A DNA stretch of 64,000 nt from NCBI GenBank assembly GCA_963662155.1, contig OY759261.1, positions 42,172,056 to 42,236,055 on the forward strand, read 5' to 3'. The position numbers and the translations under genes were made by a program. Source of the DNA: Lamellibrachia columna. Taxonomy: Eukaryota > Annelida > Polychaeta > Sabellida > Siboglinidae. Every line of letters starts with the position of its first letter. Position 1 is the stretch's first letter. The notes beneath the pieces are model-generated. The model did not search any database. It had not been told where the DNA came from and saw nothing but the letters and a program-made list of their open reading frames with translations. Positions 25,701 through 35,260 of this stretch are shown here, piece after piece.

Positions 25701-26015
25701 TTATTCGTTCTTCGATAATTACTTTTCTTTTAACTGTAATCCGCACAATTTATGGGAACAGTCTCAACACATAAATTGCTTCATTATTCCGTGATTCACT
25801 AATCAATACAAGTAGTGCCCTCTGGCGGCTCTCACCTGCATGAATGTAGCGAGTGCGTTCGGATTCTGACGCTTGATCTTCTCGACCGCGCGATTACCCC
25901 TCTCTTCATTGCGGCATGCGAGGATGACATCGTTGCCTCCTTCGCACAGATTCCTTGCTACCTCGAAGCCAAGGCCCGTGTTCGCCCCCGTCACGATGAC
26001 TACGCGTCCTGTCAT
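10262..26015 (-). CDS. Retinol dehydrogenase 11-14-like short-chain dehydrogenase/reductase, six coding exons
   Basis: The spliced frame is 1,293 nt (430 residues plus TGA); all five introns are GT-AG and phases match. Residues 9-16 are TGANTGLG (dinucleotide-binding TGxxxGxG). Arg35 follows the second strand, as in NADP(H)-preferring members. NNAG is at 88-91, the catalytic Ser is within TSS at 147-149, and YKNSK at 185-189 supplies Tyr185 and Lys189. GTNHLGHFLLTNLLL and ARRLEGTGVTVN match the RDH11-14 (SDR7C) group, which reduces or oxidises retinoids and other lipophilic carbonyls; the actual substrate is unknown. RDH11-14 usually start with a membrane segment, but this protein starts directly at the Rossmann fold, so it is probably soluble. 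From about residue 319 to the end it is nearly all Lys, Glu, Asp, Thr and Ala, which is not usual for the family. The start is supported by an in-frame TGA 12 nt before the ATG. Confidence 0.93.
10761..10897. repeat. (AATC)n tetranucleotide microsatellite in intron 5
   Basis: Imperfect AATC/AACC repeat ending about 14 nt from the exon 6 acceptor. On the coding strand it reads (GATT)n and takes the place of a normal polypyrimidine tract. A more degenerate patch of similar words occurs at 11,130-11,230. Confidence 0.9.
10935..11125 (+). repeat. Dispersed family C, copy in intron 5
   Basis: Shares AAACAAAAGGGTTAAGCAAT, TTGAAAT, GCTACGGAAGG and TTTCCTACTGACCTAA with 12,650-12,900 and 16,685-16,960. 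It is likely a truncated SINE or LINE 3' end. At 11,605-11,650 a GCGCTATATAAATA motif followed by TATTATTA looks like a separate retroelement tail. Confidence 0.65.
11668..11829 (-). CDS. SDR gene, coding exon 5
   Basis: Codes Gly216 to Gly/Glu270: FIPGTELYR through QQGASAICTLVTDEKYK, the C-terminal helices of the SDR fold, aligned with the family's 'EGAQTSIYLA' region. Acceptor ACGTTGCAG, donor AAAG|GTGAGTTG. 162 nt, the same length and phase as exon 4. Confidence 0.92.
12361..12446. repeat. 42-bp direct duplication abutting exon 4 donor
   Basis: CACATATACTGTCTTCTTGA starts at 12,363 and again at 12,405; the second copy runs to GTGACAT, directly into the donor of intron 4. Confidence 0.85.
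12449..12610 (-). CDS. SDR gene, coding exon 4
   Basis: Codes Asn162 to the first base of Gly216, with the active-site YxxSK (Tyr185, Lys189) and ARRLEGTGVTVNCVNPG. Acceptor CTGTTTCAG, donor CCAG|GTATGTCAC. A 42-bp direct duplication abuts this donor. Confidence 0.93.
12650..12900 (+). repeat. Dispersed family C, copy in intron 3
   Basis: Best copy of the family: GGAAACCTGACCTCAGA, AAACAAAATGATTAAGCAAT, then CCGGAGGGGTTAC, TGCTGACCTAACACTG and GAATTCCAGCGAGTTGGTGC. 'Ttccag.gagttggtgc.gcaac' is, from memory, a widespread invertebrate repeat motif. Confidence 0.65.
13039..13170 (-). CDS. SDR gene, coding exon 3
   Basis: Codes Gly118 to Ser161: GHFLLTNLLLETLK, a Gly/Glu-rich loop, then ARVINVTSS with the catalytic serine. 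Acceptor TCTCCCTAG, donor A|GTAAGTAAC (close to the ideal consensus). 132 nt, phase 1 to phase 1. Confidence 0.92.
13861..13960. repeat. 13-bp tandem array next to exon 2 donor
   Basis: AGACTGTGCGACA-type units, about 7.5 copies, ending within about 10 nt of the intron 2 GT. The open frames read through it on both strands are artefacts. Confidence 0.95.
13968..14139 (-). CDS. SDR gene, coding exon 2
   Basis: Codes residues 61-117 plus one base of Gly118. Acceptor CCATGATGCAG, then TTGGACCTG (LDL). Contains NNAG and the start of the NHLGHF motif. Donor is G|GTGAGTAG. A 13-bp tandem array begins about 10 nt inside the intron. Confidence 0.93.
14385..14515 (+). repeat. Dispersed relative of the 24.7-kb array unit
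   Basis: GATAGGGAGAAGTGGAAAGG, ATAACAACTGGG, TACAAAACTAGCC and AACCCTTTATAAAGGGAG align with 24,712-24,800. It shows that the 73-bp array unit at 24.7 kb belongs to a dispersed family. Confidence 0.7.
16340..16660 (+). repeat. 80-bp tandem repeat, four diverged copies
   Basis: Units start near 16,343, 16,423, 16,505 and 16,584. Each has GCTTTTAAT..AATGCAACTG, then TAGAATTTTACCATTA and AGCAGAAATA.TGGTG. The copies differ by substitutions and small indels. Confidence 0.9.
16685..16960 (+). repeat. Dispersed family C, copy in intron 1
   Basis: ACCTGGAAAACCCAAGTTCA, GAGGCACATCAAAACAAAAG, AATCTCGAAAT, GCAGCTAAGGAAGG, TACTGCTGACATGATTTCCA and AGAGTTGGTTATGGCAACCC. It is collinear with 12,650-12,900. 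Confidence 0.7.
17881..17985 (+). repeat. (GGT)n-rich simple repeat
   Basis: Interrupted GTG/GGT/GCT repeats with a GTGGTGCTGGTG subunit. An intronic low-complexity tract, not coding in any supported exon. A 35-bp duplication follows at 18,024-18,093. Confidence 0.9.
18546..18935 (+). repeat. 23-bp diverged minisatellite, about 17 copies
   Basis: Units of the form GTCCCAGAGAGGTTTAGCTG plus three bases, heavily diverged between copies, so probably an old array. Confidence 0.9.
20570..20755 (+). repeat. 17-bp tandem repeat with 34-bp higher-order unit
   Basis: TAGCCATGACAGACCCC alternates with TAGCCATGATGGTCCCA, making a 34-bp dimer repeated about three times after single 17-bp units. Confidence 0.9.
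22310..22930 (+). other. Purine-rich, strand-asymmetric tract in intron 1
   Basis: The plus strand is dominated by GGGAAG/GGAAGA-type words, so the minus strand reads as long open Pro/Ser/Leu-rich frames (22,927-22,436 and others). These are compositional artefacts. Similar tracts occur at 40,780-40,960 and 41,390-41,560. Confidence 0.7.
23290..23790 (+). mobile_element. LINE reverse-transcriptase C-terminus, degraded (CR1/L2-like)
   Basis: ATKMIPELTDLSCEEH, then WLRRDQIEIFTILNGYENID and, in a shifted frame, TRGHEVTLVKDQCRLDI, resemble the end of CR1/L2-type LINE polymerases (usually 'ATKMIPEL..L.YEERL...L....RR.RGD.IE.FKI'). At least two frame changes and stops. The 3' UTR part GGACTCTCGATAATCCAATG is shared with 47,700-47,840. 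Confidence 0.8.
24175..24576 (+). repeat. 25-bp minisatellite, about 16 copies
   Basis: Units of GAGAATAGTCAAGAGTCTAC plus AGGGA, almost identical. One copy lacks two bases of the core and two copies read AGGGAGGG. The high identity indicates recent expansion. Confidence 0.97.
24737..25030 (+). repeat. 73-bp tandem repeat, four near-identical copies
   Basis: CAGTCGGGGC starts at 24,741, 24,814, 24,887 and 24,960. Each unit contains the palindrome CCCTTTAAAGGG. It is related to the single copy at 14,385-14,515. Confidence 0.97.
25836..26015 (-). CDS. SDR gene, coding exon 1
   Basis: Codes residues 1-60, including TGANTGLG. Ends in phase 0 at ATGCAG before donor GTGAGAG (25,835 downward). Upstream, a good acceptor (pyrimidine-rich, TTCACAG, AG at 26,030-26,029) leaves 13 nt of 5' UTR (26,028-26,016) in this exon. 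A non-coding exon and the promoter therefore probably lie further right; I could not find them. Confidence 0.92.
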
Positions 26016-26139
26016 TTTTCTAGATCACCTGTGAACGCAACAATGTCAAGTCTGTCATCAGAGGTGACACCAAACAAAATTGTCATATTGACAAGACACA
26101 TGAATAATTAAATAACTAAAATAACTATATTAAAGGTCT

Positions 26140-26560
26140 TCCATCAACTCGTTTCAGAATCATTTCATGACAAATCAAGCGTATTGAGTGTACACTACGA
26201 CATGAATGTTTGATTGTGCAAACTTTTTATTTAGTTTTGATGATATCAGACAAACTATCAAATTATTTCTTATTGCATCTGATTAAAATTTGGCTAAAAA
26301 GGGCAAAAGTTGGTTATTCATACCGCAAGTTGGTAAATTCTTTTGATGTTTTAACAAAAGCATGTAATATTTTATTAAACTAACTGCACATATTACTTTA
26401 ACTATTCACATACTACAGATTTAACTATTCACATACTACAGATTTAACTATTCACATACTACAGATTTAACTATTCACATACTACAGATTTGAATACATA
26501 TGAACCCGATTTGCGATGTGCTAAATCAATTGAGTAGGGACGAATTGAGTACAAACTTTT
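26140..26560 (+). repeat. Dispersed family A, partial copy, with internal 23-bp array
   Basis: Family A words (GATATCAGACAAACTATCAA, CTTTTGATG, GAACCCGATTTGCGATG) surround four copies of a 23-bp unit TTTAACTATTCACATACTAC plus AGA at about 26,398-26,489. That word occurs once in the other family A copies, so the array arose inside the element. Confidence 0.7.
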
Positions 26561-28985
26561 CCACCAGGTGCATGCAACATAAAATGTCGACGTATTCATT
26601 TTACAGCATGTTTACGTTGATCAAACTAAATTCATCACGGCAAGTTTTTGAAACGATCCCGGTAACTGAGAATTCCTTTCACTGGCAGAGTTTCCATCTT
26701 ACTGCCAACTCCGGCATGTTCAATAAGACATCAAAAACCAACAAATAAATAGGATTTGCAAACCTAACCCATCAAAGTCATTGCCACCTCTCCATTTTTA
26801 GGTTTTTACTGTAACTTTAGACAGTTCTGACTAGTTCAATGCGCTGTCAAAGCCCATCAAGTAACATCAGCAAGCATGATCCAATGGAACTGCATCTTTT
26901 TCCCTGCTTGTAATGAGGATGGGGACACAAATATGTGATCTTGGAAATTCAAACCAAAACCAGTCTCATCACGCTATGCTCTAAAATACCTTTCCAACGA
27001 GGTATTAGCCATTGGGGGTAGTTTACTGTTTGATTCCTCCCTAGCTAAAGCATAACTTTACAGCTCGAAATAACCATTCATGAATAAAAAACAAGCAGAA
27101 CAAATGGTCATTGCAATAAAAAAAAATATAGATATATTAGACCATAACATAATGAATGTTTTTTGTTTGAATGTCTAAAATCACATATTTTAACAACTCT
27201 CTACTACTGTAAAAGTATGATATACTAATAACAAATCACCATTTATATCATACAAAATCAATCAAGATTGCTATATGTAATAAATAATAATAAATGCATA
27301 TACAATGTTCACATCAGCATATTATAAAATGACTCTAAAAATATTTCAATTTGTTTTCTATACAGTGATAGACAGCTTGGGAAATCTTTACCAAAGCCTA
27401 TTTTTACCCAAACCACAGACCCAAGCTAGTCTTGGATGCTGTAGCCATCTGTTCTGTCAATCTCCTCCTCATCAGGGTCTGCACAGTCTCTCAGGAAATT
27501 AACTGAAAGCTCATGCAAATTACACTCTGGTTGGATGGTGGAGAAATGTGCCATAATTTTGCTGTGATGAAAACCCTCGTCATCCGGACCGAACATCTCG
27601 TGCTGGCATTGGCGGCGATGAGAAAATGATGCTAAACTATTTCCAAGACACTGCCTTAAAAGCGATCGATTTCAGCCAGGCCAACACCTTTGAAAGCTGT
27701 CTGATGAATTAGTGTTTCCATAGTTGTGTACATGACATAGGTTATCTACATCACCGCTGGAATCATGCCTGTCCAAGCTGTGTGATTTATGCCCAGTGCA
27801 ACATTTGTACTTGATTGAGACAGGAATCCACGACTATAATTATCAACTGTCATATTCACATTCTGTCCACCTCTCCACCTCATCAATGTCAAGTGGAGGG
27901 TCAAGCCTAGTAAATCACCAGCTGCCCACCTGCATACATGGTCAGTTGGTCATTTACATGTCTCCTCAATTACTTCCCATGGACATCTGGGGACAGGTAA
28001 TTTTTATTTAGCATTGGTTTTGTTAATGCTGTTCGCAAGGTCAAGGTAAACTATATTCTTTCACCAACCTGATTAAAAAAATGTCAAATTATGCCATTCT
28101 CCCCCCCCTCCCCCTCTAGACGGCATGCAAGGAAAGAAGCTCGGAAAGTTTAGTTGGTGAATAATATATTTTGGCCAATATATTCGCCTATCTCAGGTGA
28201 CATCCCTACTGTTCAACTACCCACGTCTGTCACGTCCGCCACAGGATAATCGTCCCATCATGCCATAGTATAATGGAAGACAGCGCGACATTCTTGTTCA
28301 ATAGCAGTATCACGCCATCACATCCGAATTGAAACCAACCCCATGAGACCGGCTTTCACACAACGATAGAATCTGCAGAATGCTTTCAGGGAAAACCTTT
28401 GACATGGCATGTGATATTTTAAAATTAAATAAAATTTTATTAAATATTGATCTGTGTAATATCAAGTCAAAGGGAACACACGGAGATGATAGATATTGAT
28501 CCGCAATTTAGAATTGACCTCCAAACAATCAGATTGCATACATAAACTAATTAATTTCCATTGGTTAACTGATTACAGTGATACAGAGCTAGAAGAGTTT
28601 TTGCATAATTGAAATGTAAAAATTCTCTGAATTTTCTATCTTGAAGTATATATAAATTAACAGTGCGAACCTTCAGTATGTACCATTTATATATATATCT
28701 TCATAAAAAATATAAAATTGGAATCATCCAATGAAAAACTTTATATTGCACATTCAAATGTGTTTAAAAATTGATTGGCCTGTCATTTATTACAACAGAG
28801 CGGTCTCTATGCATGTCGTAAAGGTAGCACATTTTATATCGTGTTTTTTCTGAAATAGCGCTATGTGAAAGATCACAATATTAACGTGTTTGGTACATTA
28901 TATTTAACCAACTGAAATGTTAAATAAGTTCTACTAAATTCAGCATTGCTGGGTTCCGTGTAAAGTTGTTCAGTTATCCAATGAA
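26560..28985. other. Unassigned interval upstream of the SDR gene
   Basis: No gene or RNA recognised. The SDR promoter and non-coding first exon may lie here or further right, but no TATA box or CpG-dense start was convincing. Confidence 0.4.
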
Positions 28986-28989
28986 AACC

Positions 28990-29090
28990 ATTGCACATTC
29001 TTGCATTTCTGGGGGTGAAGTGTAAAGTGCTTTGAAGAGTCCCAAGGACTGGATATCGCGCTATATAAGAACATACCTTTAATTAGCTAA
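28990..29090 (+). mobile_element. SINE 3' tail
   Basis: GGGGGTGAAGTGTAAAGTGC, AGTCCCAAGGACTGGATA, CGCGCTATATAAGAAC and ATACCTTTAATTA match the end of the fuller SINE at 49,490-49,832. Confidence 0.7.
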
Positions 29091-29384
29091 ATGAGAGAAC
29101 GATTTAGCACACTATAGTGGGCATGCTTCATGAAGGTCGTGGGAACCTAAGTACTGCTGGACATGAGAGTCCCAATGCACCAATACAGCCATCACTAACC
29201 ATTTAATCAGGACAAGGCAGACATGAAGATTAAATATGCATGAGACATCCAGGTGTAATAGGAACTAGTCATGTCATATTTCCTGAACATACCACATCAC
29301 ATCATAACAGGTGATGAAATAAGATGACGTTACTGTCTGTCATATTTTATGAGAAATTTTGTTCTGTGTTCAAATGTAAATTAA

Positions 29385-29530
29385 AGTAACTGTTGCATTG
29401 TGGTATAGTGGTTAGAACTCCTACATCGAGAGCTTCGGTTCGCTCAGCTGTGTAAATGATTATGGGGAATGGTGGATATCTTTGTGCAGTAACTGCAGTG
29501 AGTGGAATGAACAGGTGTGCAGGGTGGGGG
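29385..29530 (+). mobile_element. SINE head and body fragment
   Basis: TGGTATAGTGGTTAGAAC looks like a tRNA A box. TCTTTGTGCAGTAACTGCA and AGTGGAATGAAC match the body of the 49.5-kb SINE. A minisatellite takes over at its 3' side. Confidence 0.6.
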
Positions 29531-29795
29531 GGTGAAGGCATCTACTTAGAATGATGCTAGATATACTGCCGGGGGGTGAAGGCATCTACTTAGAATGATG
29601 CTAGATATACTGCCGGGGGGGTGAAGACATCTACTTAGAATGATGCTAGATATACTGCCGGGGGGGTGAAGGCATCTACTTAGAATGATGCTAGATATAC
29701 TGCCGGGGGGGTGAAGACATCTACTTAGAATGATGCTAGATATACTGCCGGGGGGTGAAGGCATCTACTTAGAATGATGCCAGATATACTAGGAA
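29531..29795 (+). repeat. 44-45-bp minisatellite, about six copies
   Basis: Unit: GGTGAAGGCATCTACTTAGA, ATGATGCTAGATATACTGCC and a G run of variable length. The first bases resemble the SINE body word GGGGTGAAG. The repeated minus-strand frame is an artefact. Confidence 0.95.
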
Positions 29796-30171
29796 AGGTG
29801 CAAGAATCTCGGAGACAATATACTTTTTGGCACTGCTTTTGTTAGTCTTAAGAAACAAGGCAATGGTGGCATCGAAGGGAACATTTCAAACATGGTTGAA
29901 GTAACGTAGCAACAATTGCGTAGACATGACACCTATTAAACATGTGAATAAATAAAATGTGGGCATACATCCATCAACATTGCATACAGTAGACACCTAG
30001 CAACATCTATTTACCCGTGAATAACACCTCTCAAATATGCGAATAAAAATAGTCTTGTTTAACAATTGTCATTCCATTGGGGATTGTGATCACTTCTCCG
30101 TGATTAATTCCTTGTCTCACTAACAATATTACTTTGTCCACCTACCGAGATGTTTATTTTGTAAACGGTCC

Positions 30172-30400
30172 ATGGGGCTTTGTAAGTAAATAAAAATTTC
30201 AATAATCGAAAAAACTGGGTCTGGTTTGGTGGGCCTAGTGTCTGCAGGGATTATAAAAAAAATTGGAAAGGTATATATTTTATTAGCTTTTCCCCATGTT
30301 GAAATTTTGCAATGGCTTTTTATTCATTACATCGTAAATGCTAGCACAGTGCCTCCAATTTTGTTTGTGGGTAGGTGGAGACAATCCTATTCAACTATGC
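30172..30400 (+). mobile_element. Second MITE copy, right end lost
   Basis: GGGGCTTTGTAAGTAAATAA and AGTGCCTCCAATTTTG match 7,992-8,217 in order; the right terminal repeat is not seen. Confidence 0.55.
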
Positions 30401-31660
30401 AGAGATGCACCTGTTCTTGTTACTAAAGACACACAAAGACAATAATTAAAATCGCATTTGTTTTCTCCACAGAGGAAACTGGCACACCATCCAATAGATT
30501 ACATAATTTCACCAGTTGCCTAGCAATCAGAAGAAATGGAATGAGAGCGTGGACTTATTTATTGCATCCGGCTTGTGACGGCGACCTGATCAAGACGTAG
30601 GCTGCCATTACAGCCTTCATTGTGCCAATGGGAAACTCTCAATTTCTGCATTAATAACATTATTTCTATGGCTGGATATAGGAGCTGGTCTAAAATAGAC
30701 ATTTTCTAAAGTCATATTTAACTGCATGCAGGTTTGCATCGCTGTCAACCTAATGTTTTATGGTATATATTATTCATTCAATCACATAACTTACTTACTT
30801 ACTTACAATTTTCAATATAAAATGTCCCTTTTATATTATGTTTTATATTTATATTTACAGTTAAATATATATTTTGGAGTAGATAGTACTTTTCAAAATA
30901 TGGCATGAACATATCAGCTTCAGACAGTGTACTGAGAAATAGGGTAAAATTTGAGGCGTATGTTTTATTTCAAATGCGTTCAAACTTAAGGTATGCTTGC
31001 ATGCTTCTAGTAGATACTAACTACGTCTTTGCATTGTGTTGTTCTAACTCAGAAAACATCAACTCTCTCCATATGTATTCCACTGCTAAATTTCTGCCAA
31101 AGTCACAACACAAATATTTATAAAGAGTAATTTTCCACAAACACAAGTTATTTCAGTGGCATCAACGACCGGATAATATTTCACATTTATGTTCTGGAAG
31201 CAAAATTTTTTAATGTAAGTGACAACACGCCCATGAGTACCATCACGCGATCATTGTTAGGCTGTAACCATAAGTCACAACATGATGGAACCATAGAGGT
31301 GATTTACACCGAACACATAAATGACCAAAGGCACTACACCAGTAATCGTATCAAATCTAACCTTGTACTTCTAGGACCGTCCATAAGACCAACGCACCAA
31401 CAATATTACCATATTTGATTTCACAGTTCATTCACGTTTACATGCACTTTAATCCTGGTAGTCTAATGTCATTGACAATTAGGCTGTTCACTTTCACGGC
31501 TGACAAGGACGGAATTACATGCCTGTTGTTGCAATAATTATATACATATTCATGACTTTTGGATGCAGTTCCTACTGTGTTTGCATTAATTACTTTTGTG
31601 GTCAGTTCTAGGAAGTCTAGAGATCAAAATCATGAAATGGTTTTGAAATTAGCAAGACCA
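30400..31660. other. Unassigned interval
   Basis: Only a short (ACTT)n run near 30,788. No gene, RNA or repeat family recognised. Confidence 0.4.
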
Positions 31661-31931
31661 GAATATGGGTGAAATGTGAACATCCCAGTGCTATGAATAT
31701 GGGTGAAATGTGAACATCCCAGTGCTATAAATATGGGTGAAATGTGAACATCCCAGTGCTATAAACATGGGTGAAATGTGCACATCCCAGTGCTATGAAT
31801 ATGGGTGAAATGTGTACATCCCAGTGCTATAAATATGGGTGAAATGTGTACATCCCAGTGCTATGAATATGGGTGAAATGTGTACATCCCAGTGCTATGA
31901 ATATGGGTGAAATGTGTACATCCCAGTGCTA
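31661..31931 (+). repeat. 34-bp minisatellite, eight copies
   Basis: Units of GAATATGGGTGAAATGTGAA plus CATCCCAGTGCTAT. Variants GTGAACATC, GTGCACATC and GTGTACATC change along the array. Confidence 0.97.
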
Positions 31932-32196
31932 TAAATTAGTTTTGCTAAAATTTTTATGTACATTAAATGTTGATTTACACACATGATCATGCCTACAGTG
32001 GCATCATCCAATGAAGGTCCTGAGAACATAATTCTCTTTGTTAAAGACACATTACTAGAAAAAGAAATACCCTCCTAACAATTTTAAGTCAATGACAGAA
32101 AACTAACACCATACCTGTGTATCCGTTCCAAAGTGAAATAATCCTGATTAATCCCTCACAGCAGAGTGTAAACCATATGGGATTATCCTGAGCACG

Positions 32197-32322
32197 GCTT
32201 CACAATGACAGACCACCGCTTCACAATGACAGACCACCGCTTCACAATGACAGACCACCGCTTCACAATGACAGACCACCGCTTCACAATGACAGACCAC
32301 CGCTTCACAATGACAGACCAGA
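32197..32322 (+). repeat. 21-bp minisatellite, six copies
   Basis: Six near-perfect units of GCTTCACAATGACAGACCAC plus C. The unit length divides by three, creating a spurious minus-strand frame of repeating VCHCEAV. Confidence 0.97.
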
Positions 32323-32829
32323 CAGACTGGGCCTTGCCTAGCCAAGATAACACTACATAGTAAATTCAACCCATGTGCCAGCAAATCACATTAGCCAGTC
32401 AGCAAGCAGCCCTGCCCCCTAATGCAAATAGACAGCGTGCCTTTGTGCAGGCTACACTGGGGAGACGTCTGGCAATATGACCTCCGTGGGCATCAAATTT
32501 TAATATGTTTTGTCTGGAGCCATTTACAATGGCTCCAGGCTAAGTGCAAAATTAACAAGATAGCTTGATTAAAGTCGACATAGGCTATTCAGTGCTTTTA
32601 CCACCAGTACAAAATTGTACACCCATCCATTATTTAGCAGAGAGGAATAAGCCAATTTCCGACTGGCTGGTTTTGTTAAAATCCTGCATTGTATGACAAA
32701 GGAACTTGTAAGATAACAAAGTTCAGTCACATGTGATTTAGTGCAGCCACTTCACATCATTTAGCACATCGCGATTCAGGTTCATTAATGTGTAAATTTT
32801 TACTGGGCCAAGTAAAACAATGTTATACT

Positions 32830-32965
32830 TTTTCTGATGATTTCATCAGAACTAAATTTCAACTTTGCACAAATGAGTTAACATGTTATAGTGGATACTA
32901 GATAGGTTCGATGTCATTGCATAGACAGCTTTTAAAATATGTTACTTTGAAGGTGCTGAATCAAT
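32830..32965 (-). repeat. Dispersed family A, inverted partial copy
   Basis: On the minus strand it reads CGAACCTATCTAGTATCCAC, TAACTCATTTGTGCAAAGTT and TCTGATGAAATCATCAGAAA, the start of family A. It lies head to head with the plus-strand copy beginning near 32,970. Confidence 0.65.
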
Positions 32966-32969
32966 TAAA

Positions 32970-33455
32970 TTTTTTTGCTAGTCTCATTTCAAATTAATTT
33001 TGTGAAAAACCAAACCTACCTATCTAGCATCTACTGCAACACACGAGCTCATTTGTGCAACTTTTGTATGTAGTTTTCGTGAAATCATCAGACAAACTAT
33101 TAAATTAGTTCATGCTTATTCAAGCATTAACTAAAGTAAAAATTAAAATGCATAAAAATCCTGATTTTCTTCCTTGATGAAATTTCTTAACTTTGTCATG
33201 TGATCGGCGAGAGGATTGAAGTCACGCCCATGATCAGCATTGACCCACACAGTGTTTACCATTTTGGATATCCACTATTTTGATCGTTACCTAACTAACG
33301 ACTAAAGGCAATTCTTTTGATGATTTGAACAAAACAGGCTTTTTTTATTAAACAGACTGAGCACATTACTTAAACTAGTCACACACTACACATCTGGACA
33401 TAAGTGAACCGGATTCGCAATGGGCTGAACTATTTGAGGAAGCAGCTTTAATGCA
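32970..33455 (+). repeat. Dispersed repeat family A, copy 2
   Basis: Collinear with 440-920 over its whole length; shares CCATTTTGGATATCCACT, AATCATCAGACAAACTATTAAA and GAACCGGATTCGCAATGGGC-type words. No coding capacity. Confidence 0.75.
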
Positions 33456-35165
33456 GTACAAAGTGATCAATGCCGTAAATAACCTGTACAGTCTCATGTG
33501 AGAAGCTATTGTTGATGACCCACAGAACACAAGCATAAAGATGCATTGAAGAGACTTTCATCACTGCAATGGAGGATCTTATTTGGTTGCGGGCAAACTG
33601 GCGCCCACGCCTATAGATGGTAGATTACAAAGGAATGCAGGCACGCTTGATTGCACACAAAAAAATTCACTGGGTTATGCATCCCTGCTGCTAAATAAAT
33701 ATCAAGTTAAATTGTCAGTGTTCTTTTTGTCACCATGGTAACATTTATACTGTTTAAAAATATTTGCATGCAAAATATGAACTATTTACAACATTTCTGT
33801 ACCAAATTATGTGAACAGTATAACAGCTGAATGATGGTTTGTGGGGCTGGGAATTGGTCAAAGCTATTTATGATGACTTATTGTAAAATATCAACAAACT
33901 ATCGATACATAGGTGTAGTTGGCCTGTAAATTATTGAGAAATATCTGATAATATATATATATATATATATGAAATAAAAACCAGGTAGATTTGTGACCTC
34001 ATTTCTAAACTGCTTTAGGGGTGAAAGTGCTTATGCACCAAATGGGATGCGAACATGGTAAGTAAAATACCTGGTCAAAAGTTACGTCACCAAGTCACAT
34101 GTGTAGCTACTAGCTAGCAGCTACTAGCTAGCGGGAAACATTAGAATGCACAGCACGTAATAGCTTCTAATACAATTAGTGTCTCGTTAACGAATCACAG
34201 TGGATCACTACTCATACTCCATCCACCTACAGTCGGATTCAATTGTAACATGTGATGTTTCAAAGTCCGATTTACACAGTTCCAAGGGGAAGTATAAATA
34301 AAAAGTATACATTATATTAAATATGTCTCTAACCTTCATTTAGCCTGACACGGTTCGTTGATGTATATAGTGTGTGAATATGTTAAACGATTTGTTGAAA
34401 TCATCAAAATAACTGACTTTGGTTTTTAGCCAATGTAACTTACAAAAGTATGAATAGCCTTATTTATTAGGAAATAGAAGCATTCTAAAAATGTTGTCCC
34501 TTTCCACCAAGTTTAAGTAGGTAATTTTTTTCATAAAATTACTTAAACGAAACAAGCAAAAAATTTTGTGCGGATGCAGTCTAAAAGTAATTCATTGGTA
34601 GCTGGTAGCGCATATCAACGGACACTTGAATAGGTAGGTTTGCTCCACACACTAGAAAAAACTGCGCACACAATACACGCCTTTGGGAAAAAGCAATTTA
34701 CTACATGACACTGTCGACATTGTTGTCTCTAGTCTATTTCGTGTTGCCACGACAACAGTCACAAAAAGATTTCACCATATTTATAGTGACAGTGATGGGC
34801 AGACGTGAAGTGTTTATTCCATTCTGGATCGAAAATAATTTACACCGAGTTCAATGGTGTTTAACTCTCAGTGAAATGATTAGCAGAGACTGGATGGTGG
34901 ATGATAAATCTGGACCACTCACTGCCTCGCTGCGTGCAAACAACTTTCTCGGTGAAGAGCAGACTGCTCTGGTAAACAATCCAGTGTATTTATAGTTTCA
35001 TGTCTAGTGGTTTGTTGGCAAGTCAATGTGATGTTACCCTTAGGAAAACCTCAATGGTGATATATTATGTTGCCTATTCCTACATACTGCAGTATCCAGA
35101 CCTCGGAACAGAGCTTCACATTTCATGCATGTTCATTTCAACAGAAACAAACTTCTGACAGAAGT
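33456..35165. other. Unassigned interval
   Basis: Contains GTCACCATGGTAAC at 33,729-33,742, a short (TA)n at about 33,948-33,969, and a plus-strand open frame at 34,705-34,995 (MTLSTLLSLVYFVLP...) with no recognised family or splice context. Confidence 0.4.
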
Positions 35166-35169
35166 AGTG

Positions 35170-35260
35170 TGGCTATCCCTGAAGTCCAGGGTGAGGCTGG
35201 CATCGATATTAATCCTCAATTTTTGTGTTTCCTTCCTCCATAACCGATCCCGTTTCACCG
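35170..35260 (+). repeat. Dispersed repeat, partner of 44,195-44,285
   Basis: CCCTGAAGTCCAGGGTGAGG, CTGGCATCGAT.TTAATCCTC and TTTCCTTCCTCCAT match 44,210-44,275. The pyrimidine-rich continuation to 35,400 produces long open frames without support. Confidence 0.55.

Larger units (their letters stand above)
14140..25835 (-). other. Intron 1 of the SDR gene
   Basis: An 11.7-kb intron between phase-0 junctions. It holds the repeats listed separately below. The remaining spans (about 14,520-16,340, 16,960-17,880, 18,940-20,560, 20,760-22,310 and 25,030-25,830) show no gene I can support. Runs of C occur at 15,201-15,213. Confidence 0.85.

Noticed and set aside
29385..29460. Possible true tRNA gene (TGGTATAGTGGTTAGAAC)
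   Set aside because: No acceptor-stem pairing found and the downstream body matches a SINE, so it is a tRNA-derived repeat, not a tRNA gene.
34705..34995. 96-codon plus frame with hydrophobic start
   Set aside because: No family resemblance, no supporting splice sites or poly(A) signal. Kept only as a note in the interval entry.
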